Shown piece after piece: positions 7,826 to 17,159 of a stretch of DNA of 64,000 nt. A model generated the notes under the pieces. The model was given only the letters and a program-made list of their open reading frames with translations. It had not been told where the DNA came from and did no database searches. Origin of the DNA: Streptomyces coeruleorubidus (GTDB taxonomy: Bacteria; Actinomycetota; Actinomycetes; Streptomycetales; Streptomycetaceae); assembly GCF_008705135.1 (NCBI RefSeq), contig NZ_CP023694.1, positions 4,941,001-5,005,000 of the forward strand, written 5' to 3'. A program made the position numbers and the translations under genes. Each line of letters begins with the position of its first letter. Position 1 is the first letter of the stretch.

Positions 7826-10039
7826 GTGGCAACTTTCCTGTATCGAGTGGGCCGACTGGCCTTCCGGCGACGCTGGTACGTCGCCCTGGTCTGGGCGGCC
7901 GTCCTGGCCGCCGTCGGGCTCGGCGCCCTCAAGGCGCCGGGGGCCGCCGACGAGGAGTTCTCGATGCCCGGCATCGAGTCCCAGAAGGCGTTCGACCTGA
8001 TGGAAGAGCGCTTCCCCGGGGCCACGGCCGACGGGGCGACCGCCCGGGTCGTGTTCATCGCGCCCGGCGGCGAGAAGGTCACCGCGGCCGGGAACAAGCA
8101 GGCCATCGAGAAGGCCGTGACCGGTCTCGGCGACGGTACGCAGGTCGCGAGCGCCGTCGACCCGTTCCGGGTGAAGACGATCAGCAAGGACGGCTCGACC
8201 GCCTTCGCGACCGTCACCTACAAGGTCGGGGCGAACGACCTCACCGACGCCAGCCGGACCCATCTGGAGCGCGCCATCGACCAGGCCCGGGACTCCGGGC
8301 TGACCGTCGAGGCGGGCGGCACCGCGCTGGAGTCCAACGCCGGGCCGGGCGGCACCGCCGAGGTGATCGGCGTCGCGATCGCCGCCGTCGTCCTCCTCGT
8401 CACCTTCGGCTCCCTGGCCGCCGCCGGGCTCCCCCTGCTGACCGCCCTCGTCGGCGTCGGCGTCAGCATGGCCACGATCCTCGCCCTGTCGAGCGCCCTC
8501 GGCCTGTCCACCACCACCGGCACCCTGGCGATGATGCTGGGCCTCGCCGTCGGCATCGACTACGCCCTGTTCGTGGTGTCCCGCTACCGGGAGGAGCGCG
8601 CCAAGGGCCGTGCGCCGCAGGAGGCGGCCGGACTCGCCGCCGGCACGGCCGGGTCCGCTGTCGTGTTCGCCGGGCTCACCGTCGTCATCGCGCTGGCCGG
8701 GCTCGCCGTGGTCGGCATCCCGATGCTCACCAAGATGGGCCTGGCCGCCGCCGGCGCGGTCGTCGTCGCCGTGCTGATCGCGCTGACGCTCGTCCCGGCC
8801 CTGCTCGGTTTCTGGCCGAACGCCGTGCTCACCCGGCGGGCCCGCAAGAGCGGCCGGATCGAGGAGAGCGGCGGCGACAACGGCGGCACCCGCTGGGCCC
8901 GGTTCGTGCTGCGCCGCCCGATACCCGTCCTGCTCCTCGGCGTCGTCGGCCTCGGTGCCCTGGCCCTGCCCGCGGCCGGCCTCCAGCTGGGCATGCCCGG
9001 GGACGAGGCCAAGCCGGTCTCCACCACCGAACGCCGCGCCTACGACGCGCTCGCCGAGGGCTTCGGGCCGGGCTTCAACGGCCCGCTGACCGTCGTCGTG
9101 GACGGCAAGGGCGCCGCCGACCCCAAGGGCGCAGCGGACGAGATCGCCGAGGAGATCGGCGCCACCAAGGGCGTCGTGTCCGTCTCCGCGGCCCGCTTCA
9201 ACGACGCCGGGGACACCGCCGTCTTCTCGGTCGTGCCGTCCACCGCGCCGACCGACGAGAAGACCAAGAACCTGGTGACGACGATCCGCGACGAGCGGTC
9301 CGGCATCGAGTCCGGAACGGGCGCGAGCTACGAGGTCACCGGCACCACCGCGATGAACATCGACATCGCGCAGAAGGTGCAGGCCGCGCTGGTCCCCTAC
9401 CTGACGGTGGTCGTCGGCCTGGCGATCGTGCTGCTGCTGGTGGTCTTCCGGTCCCTGCTCGTCCCGCTCAAGGCGGCCCTCGGCTTCCTTCTGTCGGTGC
9501 TCGCCTCGCTCGGCGTGGTCGTCGTGGTGTTCCAGCAGGGCCACGGCGCCGAACTCCTCGGCGTGGAGCAGACCGGCCCGATCATGAGCCTGATGCCGAT
9601 CTTCCTGGTGGGCATCGTCTTCGGCCTCGCGATGGACTACGAGGTGTTCCTCGTCTCACGGATGCGGGAGGCGTACGTCCACGGCGAGTCGCCCGCGCAG
9701 GCGGTCACGTCCGGCTTCCGGCACAGCGCCCGGGTGGTCGTGGCGGCGGCCCTGATCATGATCGCGGTGTTCGCCGGGTTCATCGGCGAGAGCGACTCCA
9801 TGATCAAGATGATCGGGTTCGGGCTCGCCTCCGCCGTCCTGTTCGACGCGTTCGTCGTCCGGATGGCCATCGTGCCCGCCGTCCTCGCCCTGCTCGGCCA
9901 CAAGGCGTGGTGGCTGCCGAAGTGGCTGGACCGGGTGCTGCCCCGCGTCGACGTGGAGGGAGAGGCGCTCGCCCGCAGGCCGGAGGCGCGGGAACCGGCG
10001 GCGGACACCGCACCCGAGCCGGAACCGGCGCGGACCTGA
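7826..10039 (+). CDS. MMPL family RND-type exporter
   Basis: A 737-residue polytopic membrane protein with the MMPL layout: one N-terminal helix (YVALVWAAVLAAVGLGALK), a large external loop (~residues 40-170), five to six clustered helices including GLAVGIDYALFVVSRYREE, a cytoplasmic link, and the same order repeated in the second half (GIVFGLAMDYEVFLVSRMRE). Both GxDYxxF-type segments that carry proton-relay Asp/Tyr pairs are intact. MMPL proteins export lipids or hydrophobic metabolites by proton antiport. GTG 7826 (VATFLYRVGRLAFRRRW) is chosen over ATG 7808 because it has GGAGA at good spacing and matches the usual family N-terminus. The C-terminus is Pro/Glu-rich. Confidence 0.92.
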   Translation: MATFLYRVGRLAFRRRWYVALVWAAVLAAVGLGALKAPGAADEEFSMPGIESQKAFDLMEERFPGATADGATARVVFIAPGGEKVTAAGNKQAIEKAVTGLGDGTQVASAVDPFRVKTISKDGSTAFATVTYKVGANDLTDASRTHLERAIDQARDSGLTVEAGGTALESNAGPGGTAEVIGVAIAAVVLLVTFGSLAAAGLPLLTALVGVGVSMATILALSSALGLSTTTGTLAMMLGLAVGIDYALFVVSRYREERAKGRAPQEAAGLAAGTAGSAVVFAGLTVVIALAGLAVVGIPMLTKMGLAAAGAVVVAVLIALTLVPALLGFWPNAVLTRRARKSGRIEESGGDNGGTRWARFVLRRPIPVLLLGVVGLGALALPAAGLQLGMPGDEAKPVSTTERRAYDALAEGFGPGFNGPLTVVVDGKGAADPKGAADEIAEEIGATKGVVSVSAARFNDAGDTAVFSVVPSTAPTDEKTKNLVTTIRDERSGIESGTGASYEVTGTTAMNIDIAQKVQAALVPYLTVVVGLAIVLLLVVFRSLLVPLKAALGFLLSVLASLGVVVVVFQQGHGAELLGVEQTGPIMSLMPIFLVGIVFGLAMDYEVFLVSRMREAYVHGESPAQAVTSGFRHSARVVVAAALIMIAVFAGFIGESDSMIKMIGFGLASAVLFDAFVVRMAIVPAVLALLGHKAWWLPKWLDRVLPRVDVEGEALARRPEAREPAADTAPEPEPART

Positions 10040-10151
10040 CACACACCCCCCGGCATCAGGGCCGCCCGTGGCGAAGGACACGGGCGGCCGCTCGGGCGTT
10101 CCCGCCCGATGTCGACCACGATGGTCCCCAGCCCACACCCCGGAGAGCCCG

Positions 10152-11402
10152 ATGAGTATCAGCCTGGAGCGGCGCTACGCGGATCGCCTGGAGGAGTTCT
10201 CGGCGCGCCACCCGTTCCTCGTCGATCTGGCGATGGTCCTGGCGCTGATGGGCTGCGCGGCCCTCGGCGGCTCGCTCACCCTGCCCAGCGCCGAACCGCC
10301 GGACCAGGACATGACCGCCACCGTCCTCACCGGCGTCGCCTGTCTCGTCCTGCTCAAGCACCGCACCCACCCGCGCACCGCCGTCGTCGTCGCCGGCGGC
10401 TGCACGGTCGCAGCGGTCGCCCTCGGCTATCTGGTCACGCCGCTGCTGCTGGCCCCGGTCATGGCGGCGCTGTACTGGCTCGCCACCCTCACCGACCGCA
10501 GGACCACCCGCCTCTACGGCATCATCACCACGCTGGCGGTGATCCTCGCGGCCGTGTTCACCGACTCCATGGACCACCTCTCGCTGCTGCTGAGGACGAT
10601 CGGCCCGTTTTTCTGGCTGATGCTGCCCCTCGCCGCAGGCAACATGACGCGGCTGCGGCGCGCCTACCTCCACGCCGTGCAGGCCCGGGCCGAACACGCC
10701 GAGCGCACCAGGGAGGAGGAGGCCCGCCTGCGCGTCACCGAGGAACGGATGCGGATCGCCCGCGAGCTCCACGACGTCGTCGCCCACCACATGGCCCTGG
10801 CCAACGCCCAGGCCGGAACGGCCGCGCACCTCGCCCTCACCCACCCGGAGCAGACGCAGAAGATCCTCACCGACCTGACCGGCACCACGTCCTCCGCGCT
10901 CCGGGAGCTGAAGGCCGCCCTGGGCCTGCTGCGCCAGAACGACCAGCACGACGCCGACCCCGGCTCCACGGCACTGGAACCCGCCCCGGGCCTCGCCCGC
11001 CTGCCCGAGCTGGTCGCGGCGTGCGAGTCGGCCGGCCTGGAGGTCAGCGTCACCACGGAGGGGGAGCCGCAGCCGCTCTCACCCGGGGTCGACCTGACCG
11101 CGTTCCGGATCGTGCAGGAGGCGCTCACCAACGTCACCAAGCACGCCACCGCCGAGGCCGCCCGCGTACGCCTCGCATACACCGGCTCGCGCCTGCTGAT
11201 CACGGTCACCGACGACGGCACCGGCAAACCGGAGGCGGAGGCACCCCAGGGCCGCGGCTTCGGCGTCATGGGCATGCGCGAACGGGCCCACTCGATCGGC
11301 GGCCACCTGTGCGCGGGCCCCCGCCCCCAGGGCGGCTTCGAGGTCGCCACCGCGCTCCCGCTGCAACCGTCCCCCCTCCCCGCCGAAGGAACCACGCCAT
11401 GA
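10152..11402 (+). CDS. Sensor histidine kinase (HisKA_3, NarL-type system)
   Basis: A 416-residue kinase with about five to six membrane helices in residues 20-175, a short coiled linker (RAEHAERTREEEARLRVTEERMR), then the HisKA_3 phosphoacceptor motif RELHDVVAHH with His207, and a C-terminal HATPase_c domain with DDGTG and GRGFGVMGMRERA glycine loops. No extracytoplasmic sensing domain is seen, so it probably senses the membrane itself or a small ligand. Its stop overlaps the response-regulator start (ATGA). It lies 112 bp downstream of the MMPL exporter on the same strand and may control it (inference). Confidence 0.93.
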   Translation: MSISLERRYADRLEEFSARHPFLVDLAMVLALMGCAALGGSLTLPSAEPPDQDMTATVLTGVACLVLLKHRTHPRTAVVVAGGCTVAAVALGYLVTPLLLAPVMAALYWLATLTDRRTTRLYGIITTLAVILAAVFTDSMDHLSLLLRTIGPFFWLMLPLAAGNMTRLRRAYLHAVQARAEHAERTREEEARLRVTEERMRIARELHDVVAHHMALANAQAGTAAHLALTHPEQTQKILTDLTGTTSSALRELKAALGLLRQNDQHDADPGSTALEPAPGLARLPELVAACESAGLEVSVTTEGEPQPLSPGVDLTAFRIVQEALTNVTKHATAEAARVRLAYTGSRLLITVTDDGTGKPEAEAPQGRGFGVMGMRERAHSIGGHLCAGPRPQGGFEVATALPLQPSPLPAEGTTP

Positions 11403-12079
11403 CCATCAGGGTGCTGCTCGCCGACGACCAGGCCCTGCTGCGGGCCACGTTCCGGATCCTCATCGACTCCTGCGCGGACATGGACGTGGTCGCCGAGGCC
11501 TCCGACGGCGCGGAGGCGGTGGAGCTGACCCGCGCCCACCACCCCGACATCGTCCTCATGGACATCCGCATGCCCGGCACCGACGGCCTCACCGCCACGG
11601 CCACGCTCTGCGCCGACCCGGACCTGTCCGCCACCCGCGTCCTCATCCTGACCACGTTCGAGACCGAGGACTACGTCGCCCAGGCACTGCGCGCCGGTGC
11701 CAGCGGCTTCCTCGGCAAGGACGTCACCGCCGACACCCTGCTGGCCGGCCTGCGCACGGTGGCCTCCGGCGAGGCGCTCCTCTCACCCGTCGCCACCCGC
11801 TCCCTCATCACCCGCTTCCTCCTGGCACCCGCCCCCGACACCCACCTGGCCCCACCGGAGCGCCTCGCCGACCTCACGGTCCGCGAACGCGAGGTGATGG
11901 CCCTGGCCGCGGAGGGCAGGTCCAACACCGAGATCGCCGAGGACCTCACACTCAGCCCGCTGACCGTACGCACCCACATCCACCGCGCCATGACCAAGCT
12001 GAACGCCCGCGACCGTGCGCAACTGGTCGTCATCGCCTACCAGACGGGCCTGGTACGGGCGGCTCCGCCGACCGTGTGA
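11399..12079 (+). CDS. LuxR/NarL-family response regulator
   Basis: A 226-residue regulator with an N-terminal receiver domain (acidic pair Asp9-Asp10, phosphoacceptor Asp55 in VLMDIRMPG, conserved Lys in GKDV) and a C-terminal LuxR helix-turn-helix (LTVREREVMALAAEGRSNTEIAEDL, then LTVRTHIHRAMTKL). Partner of the kinase with which it overlaps by 4 bp. It ends 6 bp before the converging serine-hydrolase gene. Confidence 0.95.
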   Translation: MTIRVLLADDQALLRATFRILIDSCADMDVVAEASDGAEAVELTRAHHPDIVLMDIRMPGTDGLTATATLCADPDLSATRVLILTTFETEDYVAQALRAGASGFLGKDVTADTLLAGLRTVASGEALLSPVATRSLITRFLLAPAPDTHLAPPERLADLTVREREVMALAAEGRSNTEIAEDLTLSPLTVRTHIHRAMTKLNARDRAQLVVIAYQTGLVRAAPPTV

Positions 12080-12085
12080 GGGCTG

Positions 12086-13258
12086 CTACGGCCGCCCGTA
12101 CACCGCCACCATGATGTTCTCCGCGACCTTGTTCATGTCCTGGCCCTTGGCGTCGGTGGAGTTGACGCTGTAGACGAGGGTGCGCTTGCCGTCGCGGGTG
12201 GAGGCGATAGCGGCGTTGTAGCCCCAGCGCCCGCCCGTCTTGCCCCACACCTCGCGGCCGCCCAGCTCCTTCATCGAGAGGCCGATGGAGTACGCGGCCG
12301 GCTTCCCGGTCCTGAAGTCGGTCACCTCCGGCAGCGTGAACATCTCCTCCAGGAGCGGTCCGCGCACGACCCGGCCCTGGAACAGGGCGTTGGTGAACCG
12401 TTCGAGATCGGCCGTGGTCGAGATGATGTCCCCGGCCGCCCAGCCGTCCGTGGCCCTCCACACGGACACGTCGCGCAGGCCGGTCGTGCCGTCGTCCAGC
12501 CGCATGGTCTGGTAGCCGTGGTTGTGCCGGCCGGCGATGCGCGGGTTCTTCCCGGGGAGGTACGTGTCGTGCAGCCCGAGCGGGCGCAGGATGCGCCGAG
12601 CGACCTGACGCTCGTACGTGTCACCGGTGACGCGCTCGATCAGCAGGCCGGTGATCGTGTAGCCGATGTTGAGGTAGTGCTGCCGCTCGCCCGGCGCGAA
12701 CTCGGGCTTCTTGGAGGTCGCCGAGCGGACCATGTCCCGGGGGTCGTGAACCCGGAAGCGGTCGGCGTATGCCTCCTCGACCGTGGTGGCCGGGAAGTCC
12801 GGGGCCGGGATGCCGTGCGTGTGGTTCAGGAGCTGCCGGACGGTGACGCCCCCGTACGACGCCGGGATCAGCTCCGGCAGGTAGGAGCGGGCGCTGCGGT
12901 CCAGGTCCAGTCTGCCCTCGGCGGCCAGTTGCAGGGCGACCGCCGCCGTGAAGACCTTGGTCACGGAACCGGCGCGGAAGCGGGCGCCCGGATCGGCGGG
13001 CCGGCCGGTGCGCAGGTCGTGCACGCCAGAACTGCCGCGCCAGACGCCCTCGTCGCCCCCGACGCGGACGAGCGCGGCGGTCGCGTCGGCGCTGGGGAGG
13101 CCGGCGATGGCGGCGGCGAGGGCGGGGTTCTGGTGTTGGGCGGCCAAGTGGGCGGGGGCCCGGTCAGGAGGCGTGGCGGCGGCGGCCGGGAGGGCGGACG
13201 GCCCCGCCACGACTCCCGCGAGGAGCACGGCGGCCAGCAGGGAAGCGGTACGGGACAT
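12086..13258 (-). CDS. Secreted serine hydrolase, class C beta-lactamase / D-Ala-D-Ala carboxypeptidase family
   Basis: A 390-residue exported protein with a clear signal peptide (residues 1-28, hydrophobic core LLAAVLLAGVVAG, AAA cleavage region). The penicillin-recognising motifs are present: SVTK (Ser98-Lys101), YLN (Tyr195-Asn197), and KTGG near the C-terminus as the third box. The family covers R61-type DD-peptidases, esterases and class C beta-lactamases; the sequence alone does not decide which. ATG 13258 has GGAG upstream; a TTG six bases earlier is less likely. It is convergent with the response regulator to its left. Confidence 0.9.
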   Translation of the reverse strand: MSRTASLLAAVLLAGVVAGPSALPAAAATPPDRAPAHLAAQHQNPALAAAIAGLPSADATAALVRVGGDEGVWRGSSGVHDLRTGRPADPGARFRAGSVTKVFTAAVALQLAAEGRLDLDRSARSYLPELIPASYGGVTVRQLLNHTHGIPAPDFPATTVEEAYADRFRVHDPRDMVRSATSKKPEFAPGERQHYLNIGYTITGLLIERVTGDTYERQVARRILRPLGLHDTYLPGKNPRIAGRHNHGYQTMRLDDGTTGLRDVSVWRATDGWAAGDIISTTADLERFTNALFQGRVVRGPLLEEMFTLPEVTDFRTGKPAAYSIGLSMKELGGREVWGKTGGRWGYNAAIASTRDGKRTLVYSVNSTDAKGQDMNKVAENIMVAVYGRP

Positions 13259-13356
13259 GGTCAACTCCGTGAGTGTGAGCCGTCGTTGTGAGGTACGGCT
13301 CCATCCTCGGGAGTTGCGCGTGCGCGCGGATCGCCCCCGCGGGGGGTCTCGGAGGG

Positions 13357-14064
13357 TCAGTTCCTCGCCGACGTGGGGGAGGGGCCGGCCCGGTCCGCTC
13401 CCCCGGGCGGGGGGTCCCCGGCCGCGACGAGCCCGGTCTCGTACGCGCAGATCACGGCCTGGATCCGGTCCCGCAGTCCGAGCTTGGCCAGCACGTTGCC
13501 GACGTGCGTCTTGACCGTGTGGTCGCTGACCACCAGCTCCGCCGCGATCTCGGCGTTCGACAGGCCCCGGGCGAGCAGCAGCAGCGTCTCGCGCTCCCGT
13601 GCGGTCAGCACGTCCAGCCGGGCTGCGGGCCGCGGGTGCCTCGTGGATCGCGTGTACTGCTCGACGAGGCGCCGGGCCACGGTCGGCGCGAGCAGCGAGT
13701 CGCCCCGGGCGACGACCCGTACCGCGTGGACGAGGTCGTCCCGGCGGACGTCCTTGAGCAGGAAGCCGCTCGCGCCCGCGTGCAGCGCGTCGTACACGTA
13801 CTCGTCGGAGTCGAAGGTCGTGAGCATCACCGTCCGGCAGTCGCTCGCGGCACTGATCGCACGGCAGGCCTCGATCCCGTCCATGCGCGGCATGCGCACA
13901 TCGAGCAGCGCCACGTCGGGGGCGTGCCGCCGCACCGCCTCGACGGCCTCGGCCCCGTCGCCCACCTCCGCGACGACCTCGATGTCCGGCTGGACGTCCA
14001 GGATCAGCGCGAAGCCGCTGCGCACCAGCTCCTGGTCGTCGGCGACCACCACCCGGATCGTCAC
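13357..14064 (-). CDS. LuxR/NarL-family response regulator
   Basis: A 235-residue regulator with receiver domain (Asp9-Asp10, phosphoacceptor Asp55 in ALLDVRMPR, Lys in LLKDV) and LuxR DNA-binding domain (LTARERETLLLLARGLSNAEIAAELVV, HTVKTHVGNVLAKLGLRDR). The last ~25 residues are a Gly/Pro-rich tail. It is the last gene of the four-gene operon ABC ATPase, ABC permease, histidine kinase, regulator; its ATG overlaps the kinase stop (ATGA). Confidence 0.95.
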   Translation of the reverse strand: MTIRVVVADDQELVRSGFALILDVQPDIEVVAEVGDGAEAVEAVRRHAPDVALLDVRMPRMDGIEACRAISAASDCRTVMLTTFDSDEYVYDALHAGASGFLLKDVRRDDLVHAVRVVARGDSLLAPTVARRLVEQYTRSTRHPRPAARLDVLTARERETLLLLARGLSNAEIAAELVVSDHTVKTHVGNVLAKLGLRDRIQAVICAYETGLVAAGDPPPGGADRAGPSPTSARN

Positions 14065-15236
14065 AGCCCGGCCTCCACCGCGGCCGGCAGGGGAAGCCGC
14101 ACCCGCACCTCGAACCCCCGCCCGTCGGCCCTCCGCCCGGTCACCGCGCTCCCCCCGAGGGCGGCCGCCCGCTCCCGGATCCCGACGAGCCCGTGCCCGC
14201 CCCGGCGGCCGGTACCCCCCACCTGCGGCCCGCGCCCGTCATCGGTCACTCGCACACACAAGTCACTGTCTCCGTAAGTCAGTTGTACGGTCACGGTACG
14301 GGCCTCGGCGTGCCTGACGGTGTTGGTGAGGGCCTCCTGGACCACCCGGAAGACGGTCGCCGCGACCGCCCCCGGCAACGGCCGGACGCGCCCCGCCGTC
14401 CCGTACACGACATCCAGCCCACCGCCGGCCCGCACCCGGTCGATCAGACCGGGCAACTCCGCGATCCCGGGCTGCGGTTCGCGCGAACCGGTAGCACCGC
14501 TCCCGTCGTCGTCCTCACGCAGCACGCCCAGCATCCGGCGCAACTGCACCATGGCGTCCCGCCCGGTCGCGGAGATGGCGTCGAAGGCGGCCTCGGCCCG
14601 CTCGGGCGCGGCACGCACGGCCACCGGCCCGGCTTCCGCCTGCACGATCATCAGGCTCACGGCGTGGGAGAGGATGTCGTGCATCTCCCGTGCGATCCGG
14701 GCGCGTTCGCGGGCGGCGGCCTGCTCGGCCTCGACGCGGTGGGCCCGCCGGCGGGCGTCGGTGAGCCGCCCGAAGACATAGGCGGCAGCCAACACGAAGA
14801 CGGAGAAGGTCAGTTCACGAGCCGAGCGGGTGTTGAGCCACACCCCCGCCGGCACTGCGAGCAGCAGAACGGCCCCGGCGACGAGCCGCCCCCGCGCGGG
14901 CGACAGCGCGGCGATCGTGTACACGACCACAAGCCCGGTGTACGGCAACGGCTGCCCGGGCCCGTCCACGGTCAGCCGGTACAGCGCGTTGGCGGCCAGC
15001 ACCGCGAACAGCACGGTGAGGGGCGCGCGCCGCCGCCAGACCAGGGGCAGCACGGAGAGCGCGCTGAGCCCGTACGCGGCCCAGGTCGCCGGCGGCGCCC
15101 CGGCCGCCCGCGGCACGACGAACGGCATGGTCATCGCGGCCTGGACCAGGAGCGCGACACCGATGTCGACGAGAAGCGGATTGGCCTCCGCCGACGCCCG
15201 GCCGCGCTCCCACCACCCTCGCAGCTCCCCGCGCAT
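14061..15236 (-). CDS. Sensor histidine kinase (HisKA_3)
   Basis: A 391-residue kinase with about five to six membrane helices in residues 20-155 and no clear external domain, HisKA_3 motif AREMHDILSHAVS with His186, and HATPase_c with DDGRGPQ and GLVGIRERAAALGG. The start lies immediately after the permease stop: ATG 15236, with GTG 15239 overlapping the permease TAG as an alternative. Position inside an ABC exporter operon suggests it senses the state of the membrane or the exported compound and drives the operon through the adjoining LuxR regulator, as in other ABC-linked systems (inference). Confidence 0.92.
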   Translation of the reverse strand: MRGELRGWWERGRASAEANPLLVDIGVALLVQAAMTMPFVVPRAAGAPPATWAAYGLSALSVLPLVWRRRAPLTVLFAVLAANALYRLTVDGPGQPLPYTGLVVVYTIAALSPARGRLVAGAVLLLAVPAGVWLNTRSARELTFSVFVLAAAYVFGRLTDARRRAHRVEAEQAAARERARIAREMHDILSHAVSLMIVQAEAGPVAVRAAPERAEAAFDAISATGRDAMVQLRRMLGVLREDDDGSGATGSREPQPGIAELPGLIDRVRAGGGLDVVYGTAGRVRPLPGAVAATVFRVVQEALTNTVRHAEARTVTVQLTYGDSDLCVRVTDDGRGPQVGGTGRRGGHGLVGIRERAAALGGSAVTGRRADGRGFEVRVRLPLPAAVEAGL

Positions 15237-15238
15237 CA

Positions 15239-16090
15239 CTAACCGACCCGCTGCATCGCCTTCTGGCGCCGTTCCGCCATCGCGGCCCCGGACTCGCGGC
15301 GGGCCATCCGGCGCAGGACGGACGGTGCGAGGAGCAGCCCGGCGACCGCCCAGGCGCCCAGTACGCCGGCTGTCTCCAGGTGCTGCCAGGAGGCGCCGAT
15401 CTCGGCGGCGACCGCTTCGGACGGCAGCAACGCGGCCCGCAGGCCCAGGCCGAGCCAGTACACGGGGAAGATCTGCGCGACCGTCTGAAGCCACTCGGGC
15501 AGCTCCGACAAGGGGAAGTAGATCCCGGAGACCACGACGAGTCCCATCACCGGGAGCATCAGCAACCCGACGGTGCGCGGACTGCTGACCAGTGAGCCGA
15601 TGACCGCGCCGATCGGCAGGGTCGCCAGGAGGCCCAGCGGGATCACCCACACCAGCGTCAGCAGCGCTCCGCCGCCCTGCCGGGCCACCCCGTCGACCAG
15701 GAACACGCCGGCGGCGAAGGGGAGGGCCATGGAGACGAGTGCCGTCCCCGACACCATGACGATCTTGCCGACGAGGTGGCCGACCATGCCGTGCGGCACG
15801 GCCTTGGCCCGCAGCAGGGTGCCGTCCTCGCGCTCGGTCGCGAGCAGTTGCGCCGTGGTCGTCATCCCGGTGAAGGCGAGCGTCATGCCCAGCAGGCTCG
15901 GCAGCATGAACGCGCCGGCCGAGATGCCGGCGCCCTTCAGCGGATCGTCCCCGGCCAGGAACAGCGGCACCATGACCAGGACCGTCCAGAGCGCGTAACC
16001 GAACACGTCCTGGCCGGTGGTGAAGGTCTGCCGGAGTTCCGTCCAGCCGCGCCGTACTCCCAGTCCCGCCGCGTACCACACCGGACTCAT
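15239..16090 (-). CDS. ABC-2 type transporter permease
   Basis: A 283-residue membrane protein with six hydrophobic segments in the ABC-2 pattern (FGYALWTVLVMVPLFLAG; AGAFMLPSLLGMTLAFTGM; LVGKIVMVSGTALVSMALPFAAGVFLV; LLTLVWVIPLGLLATLPIGAVIGSLV; LMLPVMGLVVVSGIYFPLSELP; LGAWAVAGLLLAP). ATEREDGTLLRAKAVPHG after helix 2 is the cytoplasmic coupling stretch typical of drug/antibiotic exporters. Start ATG 16090 overlaps the ATPase stop. It partners the ATPase upstream. Confidence 0.92.
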   Translation of the reverse strand: MSPVWYAAGLGVRRGWTELRQTFTTGQDVFGYALWTVLVMVPLFLAGDDPLKGAGISAGAFMLPSLLGMTLAFTGMTTTAQLLATEREDGTLLRAKAVPHGMVGHLVGKIVMVSGTALVSMALPFAAGVFLVDGVARQGGGALLTLVWVIPLGLLATLPIGAVIGSLVSSPRTVGLLMLPVMGLVVVSGIYFPLSELPEWLQTVAQIFPVYWLGLGLRAALLPSEAVAAEIGASWQHLETAGVLGAWAVAGLLLAPSVLRRMARRESGAAMAERRQKAMQRVG

Positions 16091-17061
16091 CGCGCTTCCT
16101 CCCCGAAGGCGTGTGCCGCCGCCCGTTCCTCGGGGACGCTCCCCGCCTCCAGCTCCCGCACCATCGTCAGGTAGGTGTCCTCCAGGCTCGCCCGGCGCAC
16201 CTCCAGTCCGCCGATCGCGTCGCCGTGCTCCTCGAACAGCCGGCGGACGAACCGGGTGGGCTCGGGCGTCGACTCCTCGAAGGGCCGCCCGTCCCGCGTC
16301 CAGCGCACGGTGGCCTCGGCCGACGCCTGCCGGGACAGCTCCTCGGCCGGGCCGTCGGCCACGATCCGGCCACCGGCCAGGATGAGGATCCGGTCGGCGA
16401 GCTTCTCCGCCTCGGCGAGGTCGTGCGTGGTCAGCAGAACGGTGGTGTTCTCGTCCGCGAGCCCCCGGACCAGGCCGTGGAACTCGTTCCTGGCCTCCGG
16501 GTCCAGACCCGCCGTCGGCTCGTCCAGGAACAGCAGCTCGGGCCTGCCCACGATGCCGACGGCCACGTCGAAACGCCTGCGCTGCCCGCCGGACAGGGTT
16601 CCGATCCGCTTGTCCGCCTGCCCGGTCAGGCCCACGGCCGCGATGAGCTCGTCGGCGTCCCACGGCCGCCGTACGAGGTCGGTGGAGTACGGCGCGTAGT
16701 ACGAGCCGAGATGGGCCAGCAGTTCCCGCACGCGCCACTTGCCGTGGTCGCGCCAGGACTGCAAGACGATGCCCAGGCGCGCACGCCACCGCTCGTCCCC
16801 GCGGGCCGGATCGGTGCCGAGGACGCTCACGTCACCGGCCGAGCGCATCCGGAAGCCTTCCAGGACTTCGATCGTGGTCGTCTTGCCCGCGCCGTTCGGC
16901 CCGAGCAGCACGACGACCTCGCCTCGCCGGGCCGTGAACCCGACCCCCTTCAGGACGTCCTGGGTGCGGTAGCGCATCCGCAGGTCCCGTACGTCGATCA
17001 CCCTGTCGTGCCCCGGCGGTGGGCTGCTCCCTGCCTCGGATAAGGCGTGAGCGCTTGTCAT
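16087..17061 (-). CDS. ABC transporter ATP-binding protein (DrrA/NatA type)
   Basis: A 324-residue ATPase with Walker A GPNGAGKT (54-61), a Q-loop, signature LSGGQRRRFDVAVG, Walker B LLFLDEPTAGLD and a switch His (TTHD). The C-terminal ~90 residues follow the DUF4162-like pattern seen in drug-exporter ATPases (ILAGGRIVADGPAEEL onward). ATG 17061 begins the operon with the permease, kinase and regulator; a MerR gene lies 98 bp upstream on the same strand. Confidence 0.95.
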   Translation of the reverse strand: MTSAHALSEAGSSPPPGHDRVIDVRDLRMRYRTQDVLKGVGFTARRGEVVVLLGPNGAGKTTTIEVLEGFRMRSAGDVSVLGTDPARGDERWRARLGIVLQSWRDHGKWRVRELLAHLGSYYAPYSTDLVRRPWDADELIAAVGLTGQADKRIGTLSGGQRRRFDVAVGIVGRPELLFLDEPTAGLDPEARNEFHGLVRGLADENTTVLLTTHDLAEAEKLADRILILAGGRIVADGPAEELSRQASAEATVRWTRDGRPFEESTPEPTRFVRRLFEEHGDAIGGLEVRRASLEDTYLTMVRELEAGSVPEERAAAHAFGEEAR

Positions 17062-17159
17062 CGGTGTTCCCCCGGTCCGTCTGACGCCGGCAGCCGTTCG
17101 GACCGCCTCGGGCGAACACATTACCGAAGGGTTCAGCACCGGCCGGGCCCCGCACGCGG